From: Sodiomyces alkalinus F11
Lineage: Eukaryota; Ascomycota; Sordariomycetes; Glomerellales; Plectosphaerellaceae
Length of the DNA: 64,000 bases
Direction of reading: 5' to 3'
Assembly (NCBI RefSeq): GCF_003711515.1
Contig: NW_021167080.1
Span: 3,260,155-3,324,154, forward strand
This document shows positions 1-10,696 of this stretch, piece after piece. Position numbers and translations under genes: made by a program. Below the pieces are notes generated by a model that was given only the letters and a program-made list of their open reading frames with translations, was not told the origin of the DNA and made no database searches. Positions within the stretch are counted from its first letter, which is position 1. Each line of letters begins with the position of its first letter.

Positions 1-2
1 TC

Positions 3-500
3 CCCATCGTGCTCAAGGGCGTGACCGGCGTGGAAACGGCCAAGAAAGCCGTCGAGCACGGCGCCCCGGCCATCGTCATCTCCAACCACGGCGGCCGCAA
101 CCTGGACGGCAGCCCGTCGGCGCTGGAGATCCTGCTCGAGATCCACCGTGAAGCCCCGGAACTACTGGACCAGGTCGAGATCTGGGCCGACGGTGGCGTC
201 CGCTACGGGGGCGACATCCTCAAGCTGCTCGCTCTCGGTGTCCGTGCTGTGGGAATCGGCTGGCCGTATATGTTCGCCAACGTCTACGGCACCGAGGGCG
301 TCGAGAGGGTCACGGAGATGTTGAAGAGGGAACTGCTTGTTGACGCGGGGAATCTCGGCTTGGAGAGCTTGAAGGAGATTGACTCTACCTATGTGAGTTC
401 AATGTTCCACTTTTGAGTCTTCCTCAGTTCAAGTCTGAGGTCGGTTGAACTAATGCTATTATCCTAGGTTAACTGGACTCCAAATTATTGGCTGGGTTGA
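3..500 (+). CDS. FMN-dependent alpha-hydroxyacid dehydrogenase, C-terminal part
   Basis: Coding exons are 3-392 and 468-500, and the 5' part lies outside the window. The protein is the C-terminal half of the FMN-dependent alpha-hydroxyacid dehydrogenase barrel (L-lactate dehydrogenase/glycolate oxidase family), which oxidises 2-hydroxyacids to 2-oxoacids. The visible signatures are VLKGV with the FMN-contacting lysine, SNHGGRNLDG with the catalytic histidine and substrate-binding arginine, and the phosphate-binding stretch around DGGVRYGGDILK. An intron at 393-467 (donor GTGAGT, branch ACTAAT, acceptor CCTAG) adds a final exon ending VNWTPNYWLG. Reading through instead stops at 416 with an unusual tail. 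The exact substrate cannot be told from this part. Confidence 0.9.
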
Positions 501-725
501 GCTATGTCTAGATTGGAGTGACCCGTAAACTCCTCCGATTCCTATGATTGTCTAAGACTGCATGATGTTCTGCTACGTACATTACCCTTGCAGGCCGGGT
601 ATTCTTCAGGGGGGGTATCGTTAAGCCTAGTCTATATCTCTAAGACTTTGGATCTAAAGTGGCAATTCATGAAACCAAAGCAATGCCGGCAATGATTCCA
701 AAATAAACATGAACGGGAATCCCCC

Positions 726-2771
726 TTATCTATTCTCTCTCAGCAGCTTCTCAGTCTTTGGTTCGTATCGTGTGATGAAAACCACGATGACGCCGGCCAG
801 TAGTCCAACAGCAGCAGCTAACACTTTGTTAGTGGGCGAGCTTTCCATGCTTCCAGAGTCTCAACCATTAAAACATACTCAAAGTAAAGGCCCAACCAGT
901 CCGCATGGTCTGAATGGTCGACATGCGACTCGCTATGGTCGAGGCCGAGAACATGTATTGCACGAAGTACTTGCTGCTGATGACCTCCGTTTTGCTCTGC
1001 GGGAACACCTCTCAACGGCCCGAATAAATCAGCATAATCCACGTCTACGAGGGAGGCTCAGGAGTTTCTTCTCCCCCCAACTCACCTGCAGAGAAGGTAT
1101 TAAGCCCGCTAAACGAAGACATGAGGCCCACACCGGCAACGAAAGCACTCGCCGCGGGGAGAACCATGCCGCCCAGGCGCTGTTCAAGGCTCCAGCCCAG
1201 CACCAGCGTTCCGAGGGGCAAGATGACGAACATGGATGCGAAACCGGACCGCAGCCGGTCGCGCGGTAGTCGGAGACCGTTCCGCCTCTTGATGTACCGC
1301 TTGACGGTATGGTCGGATATCCTGCCGCCGATGGTGCCGCCGAGGACAAACCCGACACCGGGCGCCAGGTAGAAGAGACCGCTGGTCAGTGGCGTGGTCA
1401 AGTTGAACCGTTCGTTGATGGCGGGGCGGATGGAGCTGAGCATCCCGTACTGGTTGAAGGCTAGCAGACCGCAGGAGATGTTCTGTGATATGGGGTGTCA
1501 GGGCCTAAAGGATCGCGGTGCGATGACTGTGCGTCGTGTTCACGTTCATGTTTGCATGGGAAAGCTTGAGGGTTGGGCTTACGGCTAAGAGAATATTGGG
1601 GTGTCTCATGACCCTGAAGACGGGGAGCGGGCTGAAGACTCGCAGCAGGCGTTTCGCCGTCTCCTCGGACTGTTCCTGGTCTTTCTCGGCAACGATGTCG
1701 TGCGGGACGAAGAACCACCCGAGGATCAGCCCTATGAGCGTCATACCAGCTTGGACGCCAAAGATGACCCGCCAGCTGGTATACGCTGAGATAATGCCGC
1801 CAGTCAACGGTGCTACCGGGAGACAGAGTCAGCTCGTAGTCGAAAAGAAGCACGGCCACCGGGCGGGTGGCGGGAAAATATGAAAATAAAGGATGATGCT
1901 GTACCAATGCCGTTGCCGCTCACACAGGTACCCAGGAAGAACCCCACGGCAGTCCCTCGGATAGTCTGCGAAGGCAGGCGATATAGTCAAATAGATCAGC
2001 GAATGCTCCCAAAGTCGCACGCATTAAGACACGGATGACAGCTAAACGCACTGGTTCGAAAAGATCTGAGAGAATCGTCTGCCCGTAGACCAGAAACACA
2101 ACACCGATAGTACCACCGATGACCCAAATGGCCGTGAAAGTGGCCATGTTCGGGGCCAGGGCCGACCCGATGGAGCAGAGGCCGAGAACACAGGCGGCAG
2201 ACAGGTAGGCGAGACGACGGCCCAAGAGGCGGGCAACGGGTACCCAGATCAACGGCGAGGCAGCCATGGCGAGGAAGACGCCCGCATTGGCGACGCTGAT
2301 GGTGGTTGCGGGAATGGAGAACTCGGCGGCGACTTCAGGGGCGGCGGCGAGGATGGACGACGTGGCGAAGTTCATGGGCAGGGTCATCCAACAGACGGTG
2401 AAAAGGGCGACCCATCTTCGCCAGCCGGGGAGGTGAATGGCGGGGTTGTCGTCGATGGCGACGGGTCGGGGGGGTCGGGGCTCGTCGTTCAAGTCGGTGC
2501 ACGTGGATGCCGCTGGGTTCGGGGCCAGTACTGGGTCCGGAGTCGGAAACAATGGCGGGGACGGGCCGGGCGGCGTCGGGGCCGGGTCGGTCGGGACCGT
2601 CGGGACCGTCGGGTACGTACAGAGGGGTGGTAACAGGAGCCCCGACGGGACGGCAGGTGGCTGCTCAGTAGATAGGAGGTGGGCATCCTGGGGAGCCTTC
2701 TTCGCCTTTTCCACACTCATCTTGGACGCACCGTGTTTTCCGACTTCCCATGTGATCTTGAGATCCATCAC
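726..2771 (-). CDS. MFS drug:H+ antiporter (DHA1-type), six exons
   Basis: Exons in coding order are 2771-2052, 1965-1905, 1812-1583, 1482-1086, 1010-879 and 817-726, giving 543 residues. It is a major facilitator of the DHA1 multidrug family, a plasma-membrane proton antiporter for small molecules. A long Pro/Thr-rich cytoplasmic N-terminus precedes the first membrane span (WVALFTVCWMTLPMNF). The MFS motif A region contains LLGRR, motif C is near GNGIAPLTGG, and the C-terminal half contains EVFPQSKTEVISSKYF. All five introns begin with GT, end with AG and keep frame. The last (878-818: GTATGT, branch CTAAC, TTAG) restores the final span and a charged tail, where read-through would stop early. 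The second in-frame ATG, or Met18, could be the true start. Substrate unknown. Confidence 0.88.
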
Positions 2772-3490
2772 ACCGAGAACGAGATTCGGCTAAACAATGC
2801 CCTGGCCCTAGACTGACGAATGACCGCTGAGTAACGGCATATTACGTACACACCTTCGGTGTATATCTACTTGGCAAGCTTTTGGAATGTTGAAAGTTAC
2901 TTACGGCTTGTTAACCCGAGGATCTCTCGTCTTAGACCGAAACTACCCCTGAATTCCTGGCCCCGTCTATATTTACAGAAGTTGCGCAATATAACAGCAT
3001 AACTTGGTGGACAAGTCAGACTGTCAGACAACGTCTAATCTATCGTTGTATTGCTGCACTGAGTGCACTCGATACACGTTTTCTACGGTTCTACCAGGGT
3101 CAAATTCAGTTCCTCCTCCTTATTTTGGTGAAGTCATAGACATACACGTTGCCAGTCGGTGTAAAGTGCCTCGAAGCCCCTTAGTCCTTTATCACTCCGT
3201 AGTCCCCCTTTTCCGTGTCAACTAGTAACCAAAGGCAAACTTAAATAACAAGAGTCACAACATCAAGTTAGAGAAGACAACAATGGGAACTTGAAGTTTC
3301 AAAGTCATAAGTCATAAGACAGTTGTCTGTTACTGTATTTGTAAGTTGTAACTACCTGTCGGAGGACTCAGGAGTGGACTGGAAAAGATTGGCCGCTAAC
3401 GTCTAACATGCTAATGCTAATCCACTATGGTCTGACCGCTCGCTAAACTATGCTGAGAGAATAGCAACGAGGTGACTCTCATCATCTCCT
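2772..3490. other. Intergenic region, no gene seen
   Basis: This region lies upstream of the MFS gene and downstream of the deuterolysin gene, both on the minus strand. The short open frames here lack family resemblance and splice signals. It should hold the MFS promoter next to 2772, but I recognise no specific site. Confidence 0.5.
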
Positions 3491-4719
3491 TTAGCAACCA
3501 GCGTAGATAGCTATGACATTGTTAGTTACGGAGCCTGAAGCCAATGGAGAATGGAGAACGGAGAACGGAGAACTTACACTGGGCATACAGGGCGTAGGTG
3601 TCAGCATTGTTCAGGTTCTGCGCGGTGCTCAAGCGCTGGACGCAGCTGTAGCCATAGCAGTAATCGGTAGTGCCGGCAACGTGGCGAAGGTGGGTAGCCT
3701 CGTGCAGGGTGGTGCTGGCGTGGGAGATGCCGTAGCAGCTGCCAGAGCGGGCCGGGAAGGTGAAGTAGTAAGGGCAGTTGACGACGTAGTTCTGGGCGGG
3801 GACGGCGTAGGCGACGACGCCGTTCGAGCAGGCGCCGCCGGGGTAGATGTCGCGGCAGTGCTGGCGGGCGCCGGAGGTGGTGCTGCCGCACTCGGAGGCG
3901 ATGCGGTTGAAGACGCCGACGACGGTGCTGCGGGTGGCCGAGGTGGACGACTTGAAGAACTCGTTCATCTTGGCGGCCGAGCCGGAGCTGGCCCAGGAGG
4001 CGGCCGTCACGGCGAGGCTGCGGCACGCGCTGATGGCGTTGACGGTCGCCGTGCGCTGGGTGCCGGAGCAGTCGCTCTGGACGGCGAAGCGCTTCTCGAG
4101 CATGTCGTGGAATTCGCGGCGGACCATGGCCGCGGCTTCGCCGTCGACGTGGGCGTGCAGCACGTTGGAGCTGTAGGGAACCACGCCGGCGATCTCGGTC
4201 GAGTCTTCCTCGGCGTAGGAGAGGGCGCCGGCCGTGGTGAAGTCGAAGTCGCCGCCGGCGCTCAGGTCGTGGCCGATGGCGACGTCCCACTCAACCTCGA
4301 CGGTCTCGCCGGCGGAGATAAGGCGGAAGGACTCCTCGGTCAGGGCCGCGGTGTCGACCATGAGACGGACACCATCGAAGGCGATCTTCTCGTCTACGAC
4401 AAGTTAGTATGCCGTAATAACCGTATATGCCCAGTAGGAGGTAGCACCAGGTGCTACTCTGGGAGAGGACATAGTTCAAGGAACACATACTGCCGAGGAA
4501 AACCTGCGACTTCTCAACTTCAACGGTATCGAGGATAGAGCCCGTCTTGAGGACTTTGATGGCGGAGCTGCCGGTGTTTGTGATGCTGGCCCTGACGGCG
4601 CTGTTGCCCGAGAGCTCAATCTTGACCTCAAGCGGGCTCTCAGTCTCACGCCTGGTGATGTCAACCACAGCGGCGCTGGCAAGAGCCGCAAGGAAGGAAA
4701 CGCTGGCGAGGAACTTCAT
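3491..4719 (-). CDS. Deuterolysin (M35 aspzincin metalloprotease), secreted
   Basis: Exons are 4719-4491, 4393-3578 and 3510-3491, giving 354 residues, typical for fungal neutral protease 2. It is a secreted zinc endopeptidase. Residues 1-16 form a signal peptide (MKFLASVSFLAALASA), followed by a propeptide. A Lys-Arg at 177-178 is a likely Kex2 site, leaving a mature enzyme of 176 residues that begins FAVQSDCSG, close to the usual mature length. The zinc site HEATH is at 307-311 and the aspzincin aspartate in GTTDYCYG at 320. Six or more cysteines lie in the mature part. Intron 1 has GTATGT/CTAAC/GTAG and intron 2 has GTAAGT/CTAAC/ATAG. Intron 2 replaces a spurious tail with QSIYAGC. The ATG at 4719 is preferred over an upstream ATG at 4737 because it starts directly with the signal peptide. 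Confidence 0.93.
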
Positions 4720-7400
4720 GATGGTCGAAATAAGCACGGCAGGGGATCCCGGTATAAGAGAAGGAGTCGATGGATTTGGAGTTGTTCTTTAGTCCTAAGC
4801 TCCGATGGCTGCTGATGATGGCTAGAAGATCTTCCTCGGAGCGTGAGGCCAGCCCCTTTAAATAGTTGTCCCAGCATGAAATCCACGAAGCCGATATCCG
4901 TGATGATCGTCGATCTTCAACCATCTCTGCCAGAGAACTTCCTGTGATCTTGGCGAGAATCGCTGGTGTGGCAGACCAGAACCGAATAAGGAAGGCCATT
5001 CCACAAGCAAGAGGGTGAAGAATCAACGGAAGGTCAGCGGCTCAGGTGTGTGTGTGTGTGTCAGTGTGCGCGTGTGATGAAGCATCGGTCATAGAGAGCA
5101 AGTTGCAACTTGCAACCCCCACGATAATGCATGCTCAGGGAGTCAGGGGTATGTGGCAACTAGCGCTTTCCAGCGCATCCGGCCAGAGAATGGCCTAAGC
5201 TACATGTACGCAGCAGCAGAGTCAAAGGTGAGGGGTGAGGTGAGGGGTGAGGTGAAGAACTCAGGACTTACTTGCATCGACTGGACCTTATGGAACAAGG
5301 AGTACGAGGCGTCTGTCAATTCCCGCAAATTACGATCACAATAGGATCACAAATAAGTACATGTACTATTCGGGCAGAGCTTGAGCCTTGGTGGGCACTT
5401 CATGGGTTAGGGTTCACCATTCTATTGGTCCCCCGATCAAGACGGGACTCATGGGAGCATATTCTCCCATCCTCGGTCTCGGGAGCCGGCACTTGTAAGT
5501 TATTAGGCACGAGACCCCCGTTTCATAGTCTTGGGGTCCTGATTGGAAGGATAATAGCCCTCCAGTGTACAAGTGCCGGCCCTGCCGGGATGGACCCAGG
5601 GATGTTGAGGGGATTCGAAGCACCAAAGATCCCAAAGATCATGTTTGGTGTTTTAGGCTGTTGGCGGCTCCTATCTATAATCTTCTTGATCTCCTTCCCG
5701 AGATGGAAAAGGCGCCACTTGCGTAGGCCTGCATGGTACGGTGCTCCCAAAGTCCCACAGTCAAGGTCCCACTTCATGCTGCGGCTTATGAGGTGCATTC
5801 GATGGCCGATTATCTCCAGTCTGGGGAGTCTGAGATTGATTTCAGCCAACGAAAATGGCCGAAATCATCTTGGCAGTTGTGTGAGAAGAAAACATGAAGC
5901 CGCCGGGTTCCGCGTGTCACGTCCCGTGTCTTGACGAATACAGGGTCGGCCGAGTCCATGGGTTAATGGCCCTGCAGGTCTGTAGCCCGTGATGAGGGGT
6001 GAACACTGAAGACTCCGGTGGTAATTGGTAATCAGCGTCTCACCAGAACCGACAGGGGCGTCAAGGGGTCAGGACTCAGGACTCAGGGGCTCGAAGAAGT
6101 TAGCTGATCGACATTTACTCCCCGGACCCCCCCAGATACCCGCGTTAACCACCAAGTTTCCCGTCTCGCGGCCATCTCGCCCGCTTCCTGTTCAGGCAGG
6201 ACAGTGTTCTTCGAAGTTCACATTTATATGCTGATGCAACCTCTGGGCACGAATAGTCGCAGGTGTGCAACGTGCTGCGGCGTATGTTGACAAATGTGTA
6301 AGTTATGAATTATCTACCTCCCCGGTTTGGACTATGCGCCGAAGACTGATCACTGATGGCATGCTTCGGGCGGCATGTTTATCAGAGACAGCGACGCTGC
6401 GAGTCTGCGACTGGCATTTCCTCAATGATCGAAGTGAAGCGTTCTTTCTGACCCCCCACGGGCCACCACGACGAGTTGGGGGAGGTGGAATGGAACAGAC
6501 TTGATAGTGATTAGTGAATGCTTGGGGGAAGCCGGAACTTGGAAGCCGGGGAACTTGAAGATGGGTTTACTCGCGCTGAAGAAACACTGCATAAGGGGGT
6601 CTCGAGTTTATGAGGCTTATTGGTGGTTAGCTCGCATCGCTGCTGTTTGAAGGCCAGCTTCAGAGATAAGCCAACGTTACCTGCCGAAGACGGCGGTTCG
6701 TTGAACGTTCCGAAGAGGAAGGCGCACAACAGACATGACATGGATGCGCTGAAGGAAGATACCCAAAGTTGGTCTAACCCAATGGCCAATGCAACCAAGA
6801 AGCGAGTTCAGCGGCCTATATTAGTGAGTCGTCTCCCATTTCAAGGGAATGAAGTTGAATTATAATTGAAGAAATCGCATATTTACAGTCGCTGATCACT
6901 GATCAGCACAACTAACACCAGGACCAAGAAGGCCAATGTGAAGCCAAGCTCAGCGTCTCCGCTCTATGTCACATGCATTTATATGGGTTCTACACGTGTA
7001 TGTACCACCCGTGAGTTCCTTGTAACAAATTGGACTCGCATTGGAGCTCAAGTCAATTAGACATCTCTCGCACTTCTTGGGTGTAGCTTAATTCGACCTA
7101 GGGTAATACTTATGGACCAGGTATTCCCCGCGTCATGATACTCGAATCTGTACCAAATTAGTCATTACAACTGCTGTCAACCCGTACTTACTACTCCATA
7201 CTCTGTACTCCGTAACACGCCGAACCCCCGAGGTACCCAAGGTAACCATGAGTTATTGGACAAAGGACGACCCTAAGTCTCCAGTACTCCACCACCCCCG
7301 ACTGGAGATTTGAGACCAATGACTCCCGAGTGCCAAAAATTTCTCCCCTCTCATCAGTGTCATCACGCACTATCACGGATTCACGGAGCTCCTGTTCAAA
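4720..7400. other. Long intergenic region (2.7 kb), no convincing gene
   Basis: This lies between the divergent deuterolysin and deformylase genes. It holds a GT microsatellite (5046-5061), GGTGAG-type repeats (about 5227-5254), a nested inverted repeat (5467-5587) and TCAGGACTCAGG duplications near 6068. Open frames of up to 220 codons exist but show no domain, no compositional sign of coding and no conserved splice pattern. Confidence 0.5.
5467..5587. repeat. Nested inverted repeats (hairpin-forming)
   Basis: GCCGGCACTTGTA at 5485-5497 is the exact reverse complement of 5568-5580. Inside it, GACCCC (5513-5518) pairs with GGGGTC (5533-5538). Outside it, CCATCC near 5468 pairs with GGATGG after 5580. 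The arms could fold as a branched hairpin. No mobile-element termini or coding content are seen. Confidence 0.5.
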
Positions 7401-8252
7401 ATGGCCAATGATCACATACTCACACTATCATGCCCCGACAAGCCGGGCATCGTCCACGCGGTAACCGGCGTCTTCGCGGCGCAGAACATCAACATCCTCG
7501 ACCTCCAGCAATTCTCCGACCCCGTCTCGGAACGCTTCTTCATGCGTGTCCACTTCGGCCCGACCGAGTCTGAGTCGACCGACCACCTGAACGCGCCGTT
7601 CGCCGAACTGGCGTCCCACCTCAAGATGGACTACACCATCCGCCCCGTGCACAAGAAGCTGCGCGTCCTGATCATGGTCTCCAAGATCGGCCACTGCCTC
7701 AACGACCTCCTCTTCCGCGTCAAGTCCGGCCAGCTCAACATCGAGGTGCCCCTCATCGTCTCCAACCACCCGGACTTCCAGCAGCTCGCCGCCAACTACG
7801 GCATCGAGTTCCGCCACCTGCCCGTCACCAAGGACACCAAGGCCGAGCAGGAGCAGCAGATCCTCGACCTCATCAAGGAGCGCGACATCGAGCTGGTCGT
7901 CCTGGCGCGCTACATGCAGGTCCTCTCGCCGCGCCTGTGCGAGGCCATGTCCGGCCGCATCATCAACATTCACCACAGCTTCCTGCCCTCGTTCAAGGGC
8001 GCGAAGCCCTACCATCAGGCCTACGATCGTGGTGTCAAGATCATTGGCGCCACCGCCCACTTCGTCACCGCCGACCTGGATGAGGGCCCGATCATTGAGC
8101 AGCGCGTCGGTCGCGTGGACCACAGCATGGACCCGAAGCAGCTTGTTGAGGAAGGCTCGAACATTGAGAGCCAGGTTCTCGCGGCCGCGGTGAAGTGGAC
8201 GGCTGAGGGGCGTGTATTCCTGAATAATAGTAAGACAGTAGTATTTAACTAA
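7401..8252 (+). CDS. purU: Formyltetrahydrofolate deformylase
   Basis: An intronless gene of 283 residues, the usual length for PurU. The enzyme hydrolyses 10-formyl-tetrahydrofolate to formate and tetrahydrofolate, balancing one-carbon pools and supplying formate. Residues 5-85 form an ACT domain (LTLSCPDKPGIVHAV). Residues 88-275 form the formyltransferase-like catalytic domain, with NIHHSFLPSF at 189-198 holding the catalytic Asn and His, GAKPYHQAYDRG at 200-211, and an Asp in ADLDEGP near 227. The ATG at 7401 begins directly at the ACT strand, with no mitochondrial presequence visible. Codon use is GC-rich like its neighbours. The family is mainly bacterial but is widespread in ascomycetes. 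Confidence 0.95.
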   Translation: MANDHILTLSCPDKPGIVHAVTGVFAAQNINILDLQQFSDPVSERFFMRVHFGPTESESTDHLNAPFAELASHLKMDYTIRPVHKKLRVLIMVSKIGHCLNDLLFRVKSGQLNIEVPLIVSNHPDFQQLAANYGIEFRHLPVTKDTKAEQEQQILDLIKERDIELVVLARYMQVLSPRLCEAMSGRIINIHHSFLPSFKGAKPYHQAYDRGVKIIGATAHFVTADLDEGPIIEQRVGRVDHSMDPKQLVEEGSNIESQVLAAAVKWTAEGRVFLNNSKTVVFN

Positions 8253-8956
8253 GGGAATGCAGTGAATACTTTATGACCACCGAGTACAAAGTAAGACTGA
8301 CATGGTCTTGTCACTCCTGCGATGATTGTTACGTCACCCAATGTTCCAGGTTGTTTGTATTAACAGATCGCTGAAAAGGGAAAAGGGGGTCATGACTCAC
8401 TAGGCGACCCGTCTTCTGTCTTTGCGATAATGAAAGCCTTTGTCGCCCTGCGGCCCCTGCCCTTCGAAGTTCCTTATAGTATCACTGTATACAGTATCAT
8501 GGTCGTCCTACATGGTTCTTATCGTTATATAGAATGTTCTTGGGTCTCGACTTACGGTTAGGCTGAATATATTTTCAATTTTTTAAAATAAAACCGCAGA
8601 GTACAGGATGTCGGCGCGCCGGGTCACGAGCCTATTATCGCCGTTGGAGAGCGTTGCGCCGTTCCACAGGACAGGTAACTGAAGTGCACGGACCCCGACA
8701 TCCCCTGCCGCGCGGGTACCCCGCCATGACCGGAGCCGCGGCGGAACTTGGAGCCGCGGAACGTGAAACTCGCTGTACCTCCACCTCCTCCTCCACCTCC
8801 TCCTCCACCTCCTCCTCCGCCTCCTCCTGCTGACGACAACGTCATGTCCACTACCAACCAAGACGAAGTAGGTAAAGCTTGCGCATGACCCTCGACTGAG
8901 ATACTCCCGAATAGTCTCGACTTTGCGGCTGGTTCGTCAACCCCGCTCCCTCCAAA
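8253..8956. other. Intergenic region with a CCT-rich tract
   Basis: This holds the 3' flank of the deformylase gene and the promoter of twinfilin. A (CCACCTCCTCCT)n pyrimidine tract runs from about 8777 to 8828, roughly 130-180 bases before the twinfilin ATG. On the other strand it reads as a poly-glycine frame, which I do not regard as a gene. Confidence 0.5.
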
Positions 8957-10136
8957 ATGCAGTCCGGTATCTCAGGTAAGCCCACCAGGATCCCCCCTTT
9001 AGTGCCCAGTCGTCGACTCGTCGGGGTCGTCACCCACATGCACTGAGCTGATCCCCGGCTCCACGCCCTCCAGTGTCCGACGAACTACACTCTCGATTCA
9101 ACAGCCTCCTGTCCTCCGACACCCACTTCGGCCTTCTCGCCACCATCCAATCCGAAACCCTTCAACCCCTCGAGTTCCTCCCTCGCGTCTCCCCTTCCGC
9201 CTCCTTCACCGACAACCTCACCTCCCTCGCGCAGCACCTCACGCCCAATGAAGCCCTATACATCATCCTCCGCCGCTACGACACGATACCGCGCCTCGTC
9301 GCCGTCACCTACGTCCCCGATGCCGCGAAAGTGCGCCAGAAGATGCTGTTCGCATCGACCCGTCTGACCCTGACCCGCGAACTCGGCACCGAGCACTTCC
9401 GCGAGACCATCTTCGCCACGACGCCCGGGGAACTCAGCCCGTCCGGCTTCGCCAAGCACGATGCCCACAACGACCTCGACGCCCCGCTCACCGAGGAGGA
9501 GAAAAGCCTGGGAGCCGTCAAGAGGGCCGAACAGGAGGCTGGTTCCGGCACGGGCGTCCGCGAGATCCATCTGAGCAAGAGCCTCTCCATGCCCCTTACC
9601 GAGGATGTCATCGCGGCGATGAAGGAGGCTGCGCAAGAAGGAGGCCGGGTGTTGACTATGCTTGTAATGCGGCCCAATCTCTTCCTTTTCCCTCCGGCGC
9701 TTTGTCCCGCGCGGATTGCTAACGCGCCGTCACTTTGTAGAAAATCAACCCCGACACCGAAGTCGTCGAGCTCGTCCCCTCTACCGAAGTCCCGACATCC
9801 ATCTCCGAGCTGGCCCAGACCATCTCCCCCACCGAACCTCGCTTCACCTTTTTCCGGTACTCGCACAGCCACAACGGTGACACCTCGTCGCCCATGCTCT
9901 TCTTCTACACCTGCCCCATCACCCCGGGTAACAAGGCCATCAAAACCCGCATGCTGTATCCCCTGATGAAACGGGCCGTTCTCTCCGTCGCCACCGACGA
10001 CGCGGGGCTAGACCTGGCCAAGAAGTTCGAGGTTGAGGAGCCAAGCGAAATCACCGAAGACTTGGTCCATGCCGAACTGCATCCCAAGGTCGAGGCTCGA
10101 CAGGCATTCAGACGGCCGAAGCGACCCGGTCGGTGA
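8957..10136 (+). CDS. TWF1: Twinfilin (two ADF-homology domains)
   Basis: Exons are 8957-8975, 9074-9663 and 9741-10136, giving 334 residues. Twinfilin binds ADP-actin monomers and capping protein and limits actin filament turnover. The small first exon encodes MQSGIS and joins VSDELHSRFNSLL, the start of ADF-H domain 1 (about residues 5-145). Domain 2 runs from about 175 to 320 and includes KINPDTEVVELV and the actin-binding helix KTRMLYPLMKRAVL. Intron 1 (GTAAGC...CCAG) and intron 2 (GTAATG, branch CTAAC, TGTAG) both keep frame. A GTG read as a start at 9073 is inside intron 1 or at its border and is not the true start. The gene ends at 10136, convergent with the succinate/fumarate carrier. 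Confidence 0.92.
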
Positions 10137-10696
10137 GGAACGAGGAACGAGGAATGCGGAATCGAACAGCCAAGCAGGCTAAATATGTGCGGGCGCTTGG
10201 TCTAAGCATTACATACAGGGTACACAGAAATATATGCTGTCTCTTTACATGCAAACAAGCCCTTCCTTTCGAATCGAACGAACGAAGCTAGCCACCGTCT
10301 TCTTTTTTATTTATCCCCCAATGCCCGACGAGATGCATTGGTGAAGGCACAAAACCTCCCCAAGTTTGCCCCCTTTTCCAATGAAAGAATCCAACAGATA
10401 CTCCTTGTGGGTTAAAAAAACACATCACAATCATAGTATCTTCTCCTTCGATCCCTCCACACTAGCCTCTTGTGTCTTCGAAACTAAAAAGTGGAAAAAA
10501 ACGCGATTAGATCATGGTATCCCGAAAGAAGAAGAAAAAAAAAAAGAAAAAAAGGCGCCGCTCTCTCAACGTCAGACTGCCGATCGTCCCCTTGACCCTC
10601 CAGCTTTGCCGTTCGACTAGCTCAGCCCAAGTCCCGGCACCTCAACCTCAACCTCAACCTCAACCTCAACCTCAACCTCAACCTCAACCTCAACTA
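10137..10696. other. Convergent 3' intergenic region with hexamer repeat
   Basis: This lies between the 3' ends of twinfilin and the succinate/fumarate carrier. It contains A-rich and purine-rich stretches and ends in a perfect nine-copy CTCAAC array. No gene seen. Confidence 0.5.
10641..10694. repeat. CTCAAC hexanucleotide array, nine perfect units
   Basis: Nine uninterrupted copies of CTCAAC lie 3 bp beyond the carrier stop codon, in its 3' untranslated region. The unit differs from the fungal telomere repeat TTAGGG/CCCTAA. Confidence 0.9.

Noticed and set aside
3513..4538. 341-codon plus-strand open frame
   Set aside because: It is antisense to the deuterolysin exons. Its Ala/Gly/Val-rich composition is the usual shadow of a GC-rich gene.
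5272..5934. 220-codon plus-strand frame
   Set aside because: No domain and no coding-like composition. It overlaps the inverted repeats and a second open frame on the other strand.
7428..8123. 231-codon minus-strand frame
   Set aside because: Antisense to the deformylase gene; Val/Asp/Leu-rich shadow.
8583..8861. Glycine-run minus-strand frames upstream of twinfilin
   Set aside because: Produced by the CCT-rich tract; no conserved context and no splice signals.
10641..10694. CTCAAC array as a telomere-like repeat
   Set aside because: The unit is not TTAGGG/CCCTAA, and the array sits in a 3' untranslated region between two normal genes.
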